This document shows, piece after piece, positions 37,753 to 46,063 of a DNA stretch of 58,070 bases (the stretch's first letter is position 1; every line of letters begins with the position of its first letter). The notes beneath the pieces were generated by a model. It ran no database searches, had not been told where the DNA came from, and worked only from the letters and a program-made list of their open reading frames with translations. The position numbers and the translations under genes were made by a program. Location: assembly GCA_902519465.1 (NCBI GenBank), contig CABYJW010000004.1:1-58070 (forward strand), written 5' to 3'. Source of the DNA: an uncultured Pelagibacteraceae bacterium (GTDB lineage Bacteria; Pseudomonadota; Alphaproteobacteria; Pelagibacterales; Pelagibacteraceae).

Positions 37753-38910
37753 ATGCAAAAAGTATTCAAAGTCGGTCTTATTGGTTGTGGCCATATAGCC
37801 GAAACTTATTTCAAAGGTCACAAATACTTTAATAATTTTAGAATTATCAAATGTGCCGATATCAAACATTCTGCTGCAAAAAAATGTGCATCTCTTTATA
37901 AAATAAAGGCAGTAAGTGTTAAAGATATTCTTAAAGATAAAGAAATTGAAATTATATTAAACCTTACAATACCAAAAGCACATTTTGAAGTTTCAAAGAA
38001 AGCGCTTTTGAATAATAAACATGTTTATACAGAAAAACCAATGGCAATTGATGTTGAACATGGAAAAGAATTGGTAAAAATCGCTAAAAGAAAAAAATTA
38101 TATATTGGTAATGCTCCAGATACTTTTCTTGGCGGAGGAAATCAAAAAGCAAAAGAATTAATAGAAAAAAATCAAATTGGTAAAATCAACTTAGGAAATA
38201 TTATTTTTGCTTATCCAGGTGTTCAATCTTATCATCCAAATCCAGAACCTTGGTTTGCAAAAAAGGAAGGTGGTCCAGTTATTGATATGGGTCCATATTA
38301 TTTAACAGCATTGGTTAATTTACTTGGTCCTGCAAAACAAGTGTGGGGAAGTTTGATGTGGAATAAAAAAAGAAGAATAATTGGTATTGGCCCTAGAAAA
38401 GGTAAATCTATCAAAGTACTTTGTCCAACTACTTATCTTGGAACAATATTTTTCAAAAATAAAACAATAATAAGATTTACCCTTTCATTTGATGTTATTG
38501 CACATCATAGGAACCATATTGAATTGTACGGAGATAAAGGATCTATTCTCGTACCTGATCCAAATATGTTTGGTGGATCTGTTTATACATGTAAAAAGCT
38601 AGGTGGTGATTGGAAGGAATATAAAACAAATAAAATGCCACTAGGAAAAATAAATATTCGCCAAAAAAGTCTAAGGGCAAACGAAGCACCAATAAATGCA
38701 AATTATAGAGGAGTTGGTTTAGCAGAGATGGCGTATTGTATTAAGAATAAAAAAAAACATAGATGTAATGGTGAACTTTCGCTCCACGTACTAGACATAA
38801 TTAAATCAATAATGTACGCAGCAAAAAAAGGTAAACGAGTAAATATAAAAACGTCTTGTCAAATACCAAAATTATTTTCAAGCAAAGAAGTCAATAAAAT
38901 ATTGAAATAA
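37753..38910 (+). CDS. Gfo/Idh/MocA family oxidoreductase, probable polyol/inositol-type dehydrogenase
   Basis: A 385-residue NAD(P)-dependent dehydrogenase with Rossmann motif VGLIGCGHIAETYFKGH, EKPMAIDVEHG (conserved Lys) and GGPVIDMGPYYLTALVNLLG in the active-site region. It is longer than the iolG-like gene at 49 kb and clearly a different subgroup. Placement directly behind iolD suggests it oxidises an inositol isomer (scyllo- or D-chiro-type) or an inositol derivative so that it can enter the same pathway. Substrate unproven. Confidence 0.88.
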   Translation: MQKVFKVGLIGCGHIAETYFKGHKYFNNFRIIKCADIKHSAAKKCASLYKIKAVSVKDILKDKEIEIILNLTIPKAHFEVSKKALLNNKHVYTEKPMAIDVEHGKELVKIAKRKKLYIGNAPDTFLGGGNQKAKELIEKNQIGKINLGNIIFAYPGVQSYHPNPEPWFAKKEGGPVIDMGPYYLTALVNLLGPAKQVWGSLMWNKKRRIIGIGPRKGKSIKVLCPTTYLGTIFFKNKTIIRFTLSFDVIAHHRNHIELYGDKGSILVPDPNMFGGSVYTCKKLGGDWKEYKTNKMPLGKINIRQKSLRANEAPINANYRGVGLAEMAYCIKNKKKHRCNGELSLHVLDIIKSIMYAAKKGKRVNIKTSCQIPKLFSSKEVNKILK

Positions 38911-38916
38911 AACAGT

Positions 38917-39930
38917 CTAAATACGATATCTTTTTTTATTATTATCAAATAAAAAGATTTTATTCTTTGAAAATGAAATTTGTTTAAGATTTTGTGAAAT
39001 ATTATCAGATGTCTTAATTCTTAATTCTTGACCTTTATATGTTGCATAAATAATTTTTTCAAAACCTAGATTTTCAATAAGATCAACTTTTACATCAAGT
39101 TTTACTTCACCATTTCCATTAGTGTGGATATGTTCCGGTCTTATCCCTAGATACGTTTCAGGCTTTAAATTTAAATTCTTTAATAAAGACTCGATCCCAT
39201 TCCTTAAAATATTCATTTTTGGTACGCCTATGAATTCAGCTACAAATATATTGCTTGGATTATTGTAAATTTCATCTGGAGTTCCAACCTGTTCGACATT
39301 TCCATTATTCAAAATGACAATTTTATCAGCTAGTGTCATTGCTTCAATTTGATCATGGGTTACATAAATCATATTAGTGTTCAGCTGTTTGTGTAATTTT
39401 GATATTTCAACACGCATTTCTGATCTTAGTGCTGCATCTAGATTCGAAAGGGGTTCATCAAATAAAAAAAGTTTTGGGTTTCTGGTTATTGCCCGGCCGA
39501 TAGCTACTCTCTGCCTTTGACCACCTGAAAGCTGTCTGGGTTTTCTTTCAAGCAAATCTTCAATCTGAAGAGTTTTGGCGGCATCTTTTACTTTCTTATC
39601 AATTTCATTTTTTTCTAGCTTTTCTGTTTTTAAACCAAAAGACATATTTTCATAAACATTCATGTGTGGGTATAAAGCGTATGATTGAAAAACCATCGCA
39701 ATTCCTCTTTTTGAAGGAATTAAATTATTTATTATTTTGTTGTCTAAATGTATTTCGCCTTTATCAACTGACTCTAAACCTGAAATCATTCTGAGCAATG
39801 TTGATTTTCCGCATCCAGAAGGACCTACTAAAACAATAAATTCGCCATCATTAATTTTGATATTAAAATTATTAATTACCTTGTTGTTACCAAAAGATTT
39901 TTCAATATTTTTTAATTCTATATTAGCCAT
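38917..39930 (-). CDS. CUT1-type sugar ABC transporter, ATP-binding protein (UgpC/MalK-like)
   Basis: A 337-residue ATPase with Walker A (GPSGCGKSTLLRM), signature (LSGGQRQRVAIGRAI), Walker B (LFLFDEPLSNLDAALR) and a C-terminal OB-type regulatory domain from about residue 240, with ETYLGIRPEHIH. This is the MalK/UgpC form that drives CUT1 importers. It is transcribed away from the binding protein and permeases at 40089-43902 across a 158-base divergent gap and is almost certainly their motor. The OB domain is short compared with MalK, so transcription-factor binding is unlikely. Confidence 0.92.
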   Translation of the reverse strand: MANIELKNIEKSFGNNKVINNFNIKINDGEFIVLVGPSGCGKSTLLRMISGLESVDKGEIHLDNKIINNLIPSKRGIAMVFQSYALYPHMNVYENMSFGLKTEKLEKNEIDKKVKDAAKTLQIEDLLERKPRQLSGGQRQRVAIGRAITRNPKLFLFDEPLSNLDAALRSEMRVEISKLHKQLNTNMIYVTHDQIEAMTLADKIVILNNGNVEQVGTPDEIYNNPSNIFVAEFIGVPKMNILRNGIESLLKNLNLKPETYLGIRPEHIHTNGNGEVKLDVKVDLIENLGFEKIIYATYKGQELRIKTSDNISQNLKQISFSKNKIFLFDNNKKRYRI

Positions 39931-40079
39931 ACAACTTCAAGTTTAACTTTGTGTATTTAGTTTTATTTTTCCTTAAAAAATAAAGTAAAGTAAAAATTCG
40001 ATAGCTTCTATGATTTTTTTATAGGGTTCACATTCTCATCAATTTTGGTAGGTTTTCTCGTTAAATTAATTATTCATAT

Positions 40080-40084
40080 GGGGG
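40080..40084 (+). promoter_or_regulatory. Shine-Dalgarno of the CUT1 binding-protein gene
   Basis: GGGGG followed by AAAA and the ATG. The same layout, GAGGG-AAAA-ATG, precedes the other sugar-binding protein gene at 48958, which suggests selection for strong translation of both. Confidence 0.6.
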
Positions 40085-40088
40085 AAAA

Positions 40089-41411
40089 ATGAGAAAAATA
40101 TTAATTTATTTATTTGCTTTTACGTTTTTGGCTAACTCTAGCTTCGCTGGAATAACTTTCTGGACGACTGAAGTACAGCCTGCAAGAATGGAAAAGCAAA
40201 AAGAGATGGCTAAAGCTTTTGAAGCCAAGTCAGGTATTGCGGTAGAAGTAATTCCTGTTGAAGAAAAAGATCTTGGAAAAAGAGCTACGGCTGCAGCAGC
40301 TGCAGGTGATCTACCTGATGTTATTTACCATACACTTCAGTATGTATTACCATGGGCGGAAGCTGGAATATTGGACGTAAGTGCTAACAACGCAGTTGTT
40401 AAGTCTTTGGGCAAAGATACTTTTGCTCCAGGTGCACTTAACATGGCAAAAAAAGGTGGAAAAATCGCTGCTGTACCAGTTGATGGCTGGACACAGATGG
40501 TTGTTTACAGAAAAGATTTATTCAAAGAATTTAATCTTCAACCACCAACAAATTATGAAAACATTTCTAAAGCTGTAAAAGCTTTATCTAATGCAGACAG
40601 ATTTGGATTCGTTGCCGCTACTAAAACAGATGAAAACTTTATGAGCCAAGTACTAGAACATGTGCTTTTAGCTAATGGAGTTAACTTTGTTAAAAAAGGT
40701 GGAACTAAGAAACAAGGTAAAGAACTTAAAAATGCTTTAGTATTTTATAAAGAACTAGCTAAAGCTAGCCCTCCAGGAGAATTATTCTGGAAACAATCAA
40801 GAGAACTTTACTTCGCTGGTAAAACACCAATGATTATATGGTCACCATTTATTATGGATGAATTAGCAGGTTTAAGAGACTCTGCTCCACCAACAATAAA
40901 TAGCGATCCAACATCACCAGAGCTTGCATCAAAAACTGGATTCATAACAAATTTCAGTGGTCCAGATAATAAATCAGGTGCTGCTTGGGCAGATGTTAGA
41001 TACTTTGGTATTACTGCTGATGCTGATACTGATGAAGCTAAAAAATTCATCGAATACTCAATGGATGAAGGTTACACAGCTACATTATCTATAGCACCAG
41101 AAGGTAAATTTCCTGTAAGAAGAGGAAATGCTAGTGATCCAGCTGCATTTACAAAAGCTTGGAGTAAACTACCAGTTGGTGTTGATAGAAAGAAACCTTT
41201 AACAGAACTCTATTCTGGTGATGTTATTAATAACATTGTTGCAGGTTTAGATACTGCTAACAGATGGGGTGTTAAAGAAGGCGAACTTTCTAGAGCATCA
41301 AAAATCATTAATGCACAATTCTTAAATAGAATCACAAGAGAATTTATTGATGATCAAATTTCAGTTGATGAAGCAGTTGATAAAATCAACGCTGAATTAG
41401 CTAAATTTTAG
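40089..41411 (+). CDS. CUT1-type sugar ABC transporter, periplasmic binding protein
   Basis: A 440-residue family 1 solute-binding protein. A signal peptide covers about residues 1-20 (cleavage after NSSFA). The mature start GITFWTTEVQPARMEKQKEM and GDLPDVIYHTLQYVLPWAEAG, VPVDGWTQMVVYRKDLF are typical of binding proteins for di- and oligosaccharides or glycosylated polyols. A hairpin terminator follows at once, then the two permeases. The GH63 enzyme downstream suggests the ligand is a glycoside such as mannosyl- or glucosylglycerate; inference only. Confidence 0.92.
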   Translation: MRKILIYLFAFTFLANSSFAGITFWTTEVQPARMEKQKEMAKAFEAKSGIAVEVIPVEEKDLGKRATAAAAAGDLPDVIYHTLQYVLPWAEAGILDVSANNAVVKSLGKDTFAPGALNMAKKGGKIAAVPVDGWTQMVVYRKDLFKEFNLQPPTNYENISKAVKALSNADRFGFVAATKTDENFMSQVLEHVLLANGVNFVKKGGTKKQGKELKNALVFYKELAKASPPGELFWKQSRELYFAGKTPMIIWSPFIMDELAGLRDSAPPTINSDPTSPELASKTGFITNFSGPDNKSGAAWADVRYFGITADADTDEAKKFIEYSMDEGYTATLSIAPEGKFPVRRGNASDPAAFTKAWSKLPVGVDRKKPLTELYSGDVINNIVAGLDTANRWGVKEGELSRASKIINAQFLNRITREFIDDQISVDEAVDKINAELAKF

Positions 41412-41423
41412 TAAAATTATTTT

Positions 41424-41459
41424 AAAAAAGCGGGTAATATAATATTATCCGCTTTTTTT
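41424..41459 (+). terminator. Hairpin with U-tract between binding protein and permease genes
   Basis: A long stem (AAAAAAGCGG pairs with CCGCTTTTTT, extended inwards by a G-T pair and AT pairs) ends in seven T at 41453-41459. The permease ATG is the next base, 41460. It should stop most transcripts after the binding-protein gene. Its placement leaves no room for a separate ribosome-binding site for the permease. Confidence 0.85.
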
Positions 41460-42719
41460 ATGACAGATACTTTATCAAAAATAGAAAAAAGAACAGCTTA
41501 TACGCTCTTATTACCAGCAGTATTTTTGGTTTTCGCAATAGTATTATTTCCAATTTTTGCAAATATTTGGATAAGCTTTAAGGAAGTACAATTAAAAGAT
41601 ATTAGAATTCCTGAACCAAGGGTCAAAAAGATAGTAAAAAGTGTTTCGGAAGATAAAACAAAATTAAAAATAGTTTACAGACTAAGAAACAGTTCATTAA
41701 TTGAGGATATAAATAATGTTGAATTTTTAGACAAACTCCCAAAAGATATTGAACCTGTGAATCTTGACTCAAGATGTACATTTAAATCAAAAAAAATTGA
41801 ATGTGATTTTGGAAATTGGAAAGCCAAATATAAGGAAAATTTTGAGATTGTTATTAGAAATATTAATAATGATGTAATTGATAAAAACATTATTAAATTG
41901 CAGAAACCTAGATTATCTGGCGATGCTGACAATATTTTGTTAACGACCAAATTTACTTTGAAGAACTTTAAGCAGGTATTTAATGAAAATGAATTTTTAG
42001 ATTTATTATTAACTACTTTTTATTTTACTTTTTTTGGAACAGTTGGAGCTATCATTTTTGGAATGTTCGCTGCACAGTTAGTTAATCAAAAATTTTATGG
42101 CAGGACTTTTATGAGAAGTATTTTGCTGTTTCCATATGTTGGGCCGGTAGTTGCGTTAGCATACACGTGGACTTTATTGCTAGATCCAAATAGTGGGACT
42201 TTAAATGCTTTACTAGTTAATTTTGACATCATTGATAAACCTATAAATTTATTGGGCCAGAAATATTTGACACTAAACCTACTCGGCTTTGATATTAAGT
42301 TGAGGTTGGCATTAACTACGGTAATAATGTTTGAGATTTGGAGATATTTTCCCCTAGCCTTCCTATTCATTCTAGCAAGATTACAAGCCGTACCAAAAGA
42401 TTTGTACGAAGCTGCTGAGGTTGATGGAGCTGGACCATTAAGAAAATTTATTAATATTACTCTTCCCCAGATAACAGCAATTTTATCTATTTTATTTATG
42501 ATTAGATTTATTTGGAATTTTAATAAATTTGAGGATATTTTTCTTTTAACAGGCGGAGCATCAGGTACGAGAACATTACCCATAAATGTTTATCAACAGG
42601 GTTTTGCCGTTTCTAATATTGGAATGGGGTCGGCCGTTTCAATAGTTATAGTTATGTTATTGATAATTTTTATGATTATTTACTTCAAATTAATTGGGAA
42701 GCGTGCAAATGAGATATAA
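41460..42719 (+). CDS. CUT1 sugar ABC permease (MalF/UgpA-like) with Ig-like periplasmic insert
   Basis: A 419-residue permease with six core helices. The first spans residues about 13-35. After it comes a periplasmic insert at about residues 53-146, before the second helix at about 182. The insert (YRLRNSSLIEDINNVEFLDK, then a Cys106-Cys115 pair and DFGNWKAKYKENFEIVI) has the pattern of a DUF11-type Ig-like beta sandwich. The ATPase-contacting loop EAAEVDGAGPLRKFINITLP is intact. UgpA-type permeases are near 290 residues, so this one is about 120 too long. In MalF, the large P2 loop lies at the equivalent place. The start codon directly follows a terminator. Confidence 0.92.
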   Translation: MTDTLSKIEKRTAYTLLLPAVFLVFAIVLFPIFANIWISFKEVQLKDIRIPEPRVKKIVKSVSEDKTKLKIVYRLRNSSLIEDINNVEFLDKLPKDIEPVNLDSRCTFKSKKIECDFGNWKAKYKENFEIVIRNINNDVIDKNIIKLQKPRLSGDADNILLTTKFTLKNFKQVFNENEFLDLLLTTFYFTFFGTVGAIIFGMFAAQLVNQKFYGRTFMRSILLFPYVGPVVALAYTWTLLLDPNSGTLNALLVNFDIIDKPINLLGQKYLTLNLLGFDIKLRLALTTVIMFEIWRYFPLAFLFILARLQAVPKDLYEAAEVDGAGPLRKFINITLPQITAILSILFMIRFIWNFNKFEDIFLLTGGASGTRTLPINVYQQGFAVSNIGMGSAVSIVIVMLLIIFMIIYFKLIGKRANEI

Positions 42720-43902
42720 ACCATTATTAATTTATTTATTTATATCATCTATTTTTCTTACATTGCTAGGCTCTATATGGAAAATAATGGCAACTCTTCA
42801 AGGATTAAAGTTAACAGAAATAAATTTTAATATTAACTTTCTATTAGCCTTATTATTAAGCTGTACTCTTATATTTATTGGTAAAAAAATAAATCGATTA
42901 ATAAAAATATTAGTCTTTTCTTCTATTTTTACTGTTGTTTATATTTTGATTAATGAAAATGCTCCTATTTGGTACAATTCTGGAGTTTTTCTAATAAGTT
43001 TATTTTTTACTAGTAGAGTTAAAAACTATGATTTGAGTTACCTTAAAGAAGATTTCATTTCTGAAAAAATTATTTTCGATTTTCTATCTTTGTTTGCGAT
43101 TGTCTTTTTTGCATTTGTAATTTTATTTCCATTTTATTTGATGTTTGTAACAAGTTTTAAAACCCAGGCTGCTTTATTATTTAATCCTTTAGATTTAAGT
43201 ATTAATTTTACAAATAATATTATGGAAGTATTCAAATCTTATTTTGTAATTTTTAAAACATATGATTTTGGAAGATATATTTATACGAGTTCTATAGTTT
43301 CAATAGGAACAGTAATTGTTACTTTGATCTTTGCAATACCAGCGGCTTATGCGGTTGCCAGATTAAACTTTTTTGGTAAAACTTTTTTATCTACCTCAAT
43401 TTTGGTTATTTATATGTTTCCAGCCATTGTTTTGGTTATACCTCTTTATACTGTCTTTAGTCAGTTGGGATTAAGAAATTCAATTGAAGGTCTTCTAATT
43501 GTTTATACAGCAACAACGCTGCCTGTAGCTATTTATATGCTTCAAGGATATTTCAAAAGTATTCCAAAAGAAATTGAAGATGCCGGTCTTATAGATGGGC
43601 AAAATTGGTTTGGAATAATAGTTAAAATTATTATTCCATTAAGTTTGCCAGCAATTGCATCGGTAGCATTGTATGTTTTTATGATCGCGTGGAATGAGTT
43701 CTTATTTTCATTGATGTTCTTAGATAATCCAAAATCATTTACATTATCTAGAGCAATTAATCATTTAACTGGAGATGCTGAAACACCTAGACAATATTTA
43801 ATGGCCGGATCTGTTGTTGTGACTTTGCCAATTCTTTTGATTTTTGTTTACTTTGAAAAATATCTTGTAAGCGGATTAACAGCAGGAAGCGTTAAGGGTT
43901 AA
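42709..43902 (+). CDS. CUT1 sugar ABC permease (MalG/UgpE-like) with extended N-terminus
   Basis: Second permease of the importer, 397 residues from the ATG at 42709; a TTG five codons earlier is possible but the ATG overlaps the previous gene by 11 bases, as expected in an operon. The core from about residue 122 shows ILFPFYLMFVTSFKTQ and the EAA loop DAGLIDGQNWFGIIVKIIIP, and ends in the usual GLTAGSVKG. The first 115 residues add about four hydrophobic helices (roughly 5-24, 43-58, 66-82 and 90-102) not found in MalG or UgpE of about 280 residues. Confidence 0.92.
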   Translation: MRYKPLLIYLFISSIFLTLLGSIWKIMATLQGLKLTEINFNINFLLALLLSCTLIFIGKKINRLIKILVFSSIFTVVYILINENAPIWYNSGVFLISLFFTSRVKNYDLSYLKEDFISEKIIFDFLSLFAIVFFAFVILFPFYLMFVTSFKTQAALLFNPLDLSINFTNNIMEVFKSYFVIFKTYDFGRYIYTSSIVSIGTVIVTLIFAIPAAYAVARLNFFGKTFLSTSILVIYMFPAIVLVIPLYTVFSQLGLRNSIEGLLIVYTATTLPVAIYMLQGYFKSIPKEIEDAGLIDGQNWFGIIVKIIIPLSLPAIASVALYVFMIAWNEFLFSLMFLDNPKSFTLSRAINHLTGDAETPRQYLMAGSVVVTLPILLIFVYFEKYLVSGLTAGSVKG

Positions 43903-45161
43903 TGAGAGAAACAATCGAAATTGCAAAAGAAGTTTTAAAAAATAATAGAAGATCTGGTTACACGTTACCTACAAATAATGAATTATATCCTGCACAGTGG
44001 AATTGGGACTCAGCTTTCATATCTTTGGGATACTCATATTTTAATTTGGAGTATGCAATTGTAGAATTAGAAAAACTTATATCAGGTCAGTGGGATGATG
44101 GTATGATACCTCATATTCTATTTCATGATAATGACGAAAGTTATTTTCCAAATCACAAAACATGGGATTGTGGTAATAAGATACCCTCATCCGGTATTAC
44201 ACAGCCACCAATAATTGCAACAATAATTAAAAAAATTGTAGACCAAAATAAATTAAATCAAAGTCAGTTAAAAAGAGTAGAAACTATAATAAAAAAATTA
44301 AAAAAATATTTAGACTGGTTTTTTAATTACAGGGATACAAATAAAATAGGTCTTGTTTCTATTATCCATCCTTGGGAAAGTGGACTTGATAACTCTCCTA
44401 TTTGGGACTCGTCATTAGATAAAGTTAAAATTGAGGAAAATTTAAAGTACGAAAGAAGAGATCTTAATATTTCAAGAAGTTCAAATAGACCTCTTAAAAA
44501 AGATTATGATGGTTATATAACTCTATTAAATCAATTTAAAAAAGACAAATATAATCCAAGTAAAATTGTAAATGATTCAATGTTTAATGTGATTGATATT
44601 GGTTTTAATTCAATACTAATTAGAGCCACGAAAGATCTTGTTGAGGTGGCAAAAAAATTTAATTTAGATTTTACTGATCTTAAGAATAAAATATCAAAGT
44701 CAGAAGAAAGTTTAATAAAATTTTATAAAGATGAAGAACAGAGTTTTTTTTCTTATGATTTAAAGAACCACAACTTAATTAAAGTAGATGCAATTTCTAA
44801 TTATTTCGTATTATTCGCCAACCTTCAAAATGAAGATATAAATAATAAAATTATTAACAAACTTAAAGAATATAATTCACAGAAAGAATATTTTTTTACA
44901 ACAGTTAATCCGAAAGATAAAACTTTTGAAGAAACAAGATATTGGAGGGGTCCTGTTTGGATAAATTCTAATTGGATAGTTTGTCAAGGTTTAATTGATA
45001 AAGATAAAAACTTTTCTAACTTAATAAAAAATAAGACCCTGGAATTATTAGAAAATAAAAAATTTCATGAATACTATAATTATAAAACCGGTGAGTGCTT
45101 AGGGGCTAATAACTTTTCTTGGTCGGCGGCTTTGTATTTAGACTTAAAGCTTAATAATTAA
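43902..45161 (+). CDS. GH63-type glycosidase, mannosylglycerate/glucosylglycerate hydrolase-like
   Basis: A 419-residue (alpha/alpha)6-barrel enzyme without signal peptide, so cytosolic. It opens with YPAQWNWDSAF and has ISGQWDDGMIPHILFH. The probable acid is Asp163 in HPWESGLDNSPIWDS and the probable base Glu390 in FHEYYNYKTGECLG; RYWRGPVWINSNW is also a GH63 feature. These match my memory of mannosylglycerate and glucosylglycerate hydrolases of family GH63, which free the sugar from glycerate. It shares one base with the permease stop, so it is part of the importer operon and should act on the imported solute. A trehalase-like specificity is the alternative. Confidence 0.82.
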   Translation: MRETIEIAKEVLKNNRRSGYTLPTNNELYPAQWNWDSAFISLGYSYFNLEYAIVELEKLISGQWDDGMIPHILFHDNDESYFPNHKTWDCGNKIPSSGITQPPIIATIIKKIVDQNKLNQSQLKRVETIIKKLKKYLDWFFNYRDTNKIGLVSIIHPWESGLDNSPIWDSSLDKVKIEENLKYERRDLNISRSSNRPLKKDYDGYITLLNQFKKDKYNPSKIVNDSMFNVIDIGFNSILIRATKDLVEVAKKFNLDFTDLKNKISKSEESLIKFYKDEEQSFFSYDLKNHNLIKVDAISNYFVLFANLQNEDINNKIINKLKEYNSQKEYFFTTVNPKDKTFEETRYWRGPVWINSNWIVCQGLIDKDKNFSNLIKNKTLELLENKKFHEYYNYKTGECLGANNFSWSAALYLDLKLNN

Positions 45162-46063
45162 ATTAGATTTTGTCTTCCTAATAATGCGGCTCCTCTAACA
45201 CCACTTGCGTCACCATAGATTGGTTTAAGAAAAACAGTTTTAAGATTCTTTTCATTTAAGTATTTAGCAGACATAACTTTAAGTTCATCTAAGAAATCAA
45301 TTTCATTTGAAACTCCACCACCAAATACTATAGCATCAGGATCAATTGTGGTTATTATAATAACCAAACTTCTTGCCAAATTTTCTTTATAATTATTAAT
45401 AAATTTTAGTGCTTCAGAGTCGTTATCTCTATATTTATTGAAAATTTCTTTAGCTGATAATTTTTTTTTAAATAATAAGTTAAAATTTTTCTCTATAGAT
45501 TTGCCAGAAAGATAACCTTCGATTCTTTGAGAAAAATCAAATTTACTATTGTCATCAATGTTTGACTTAATTTCTTTTAAAGGCATCTGGTTTAAGCTCC
45601 ACTCTCCACCTAGGCCATTTGCTCCCGAAACAATTTTTTTATTAATTACTAAACCACCCCCACAACCTGAACCTAAGATAATTCCGTAGACACTATTATA
45701 ATGTCTTGCTGCTCCATCTAAAGCTTCTGATAAACTAAAACAATTTGCATCGTTCTCAGAAAAAACATCATTATCAATATTTTTTTTAAGTTCTTGTATT
45801 AAACTTTTATTATTAAGCCATGTAGAATTGTGAGCATTTTTAATTAATCCTGTGGAGCTATCAAGATTTCCAGGGTGGCAAATACCAACAACAAATTTTG
45901 AATTATATTTTTTTTGTAATTTCTCAATAATATTTTTAATTAAAATTATTGTTTTTGAAAATTCTTTTGGTGTTTCAGATCTGTTTCTTTCTAATTCTTT
46001 ATTATTATTATCCAGTAAAACATATTCTATTTTAGTAGCACCAAGATCTATTCCAATTTGCAT
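45158..46063 (-). CDS. ROK family sugar kinase
   Basis: A 301-residue ROK protein, probably a glucokinase, mannokinase or fructokinase. The N-terminal phosphate loop is IGIDLGATKIEYVLLD, the catalytic Asp is in SENDANCFSLSEALDG, and GSGCGGGLVINKKIVSGANG is the ROK signature. The zinc-binding CxCGxxGC element of typical ROK proteins is missing, replaced by the loop after LNQMPLKEIK. It is last in the leftward FrcBCA-type operon and overlaps the end of the convergent GH63 gene by four bases. It could phosphorylate the sugar freed by the GH63 enzyme, or an inositol-pathway product in place of IolC. Confidence 0.88.
   Translation of the reverse strand: MQIGIDLGATKIEYVLLDNNNKELERNRSETPKEFSKTIILIKNIIEKLQKKYNSKFVVGICHPGNLDSSTGLIKNAHNSTWLNNKSLIQELKKNIDNDVFSENDANCFSLSEALDGAARHYNSVYGIILGSGCGGGLVINKKIVSGANGLGGEWSLNQMPLKEIKSNIDDNSKFDFSQRIEGYLSGKSIEKNFNLLFKKKLSAKEIFNKYRDNDSEALKFINNYKENLARSLVIIITTIDPDAIVFGGGVSNEIDFLDELKVMSAKYLNEKNLKTVFLKPIYGDASGVRGAALLGRQNLI

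Noticed and set aside
40078..40092. Four-codon mini-ORF (ATG GGG GAA AAA TGA) overlapping the start of the CUT1 binding-protein gene
   Set aside because: It coincides with the Shine-Dalgarno and is easily explained by chance in a GGGGGAAAAATG leader.
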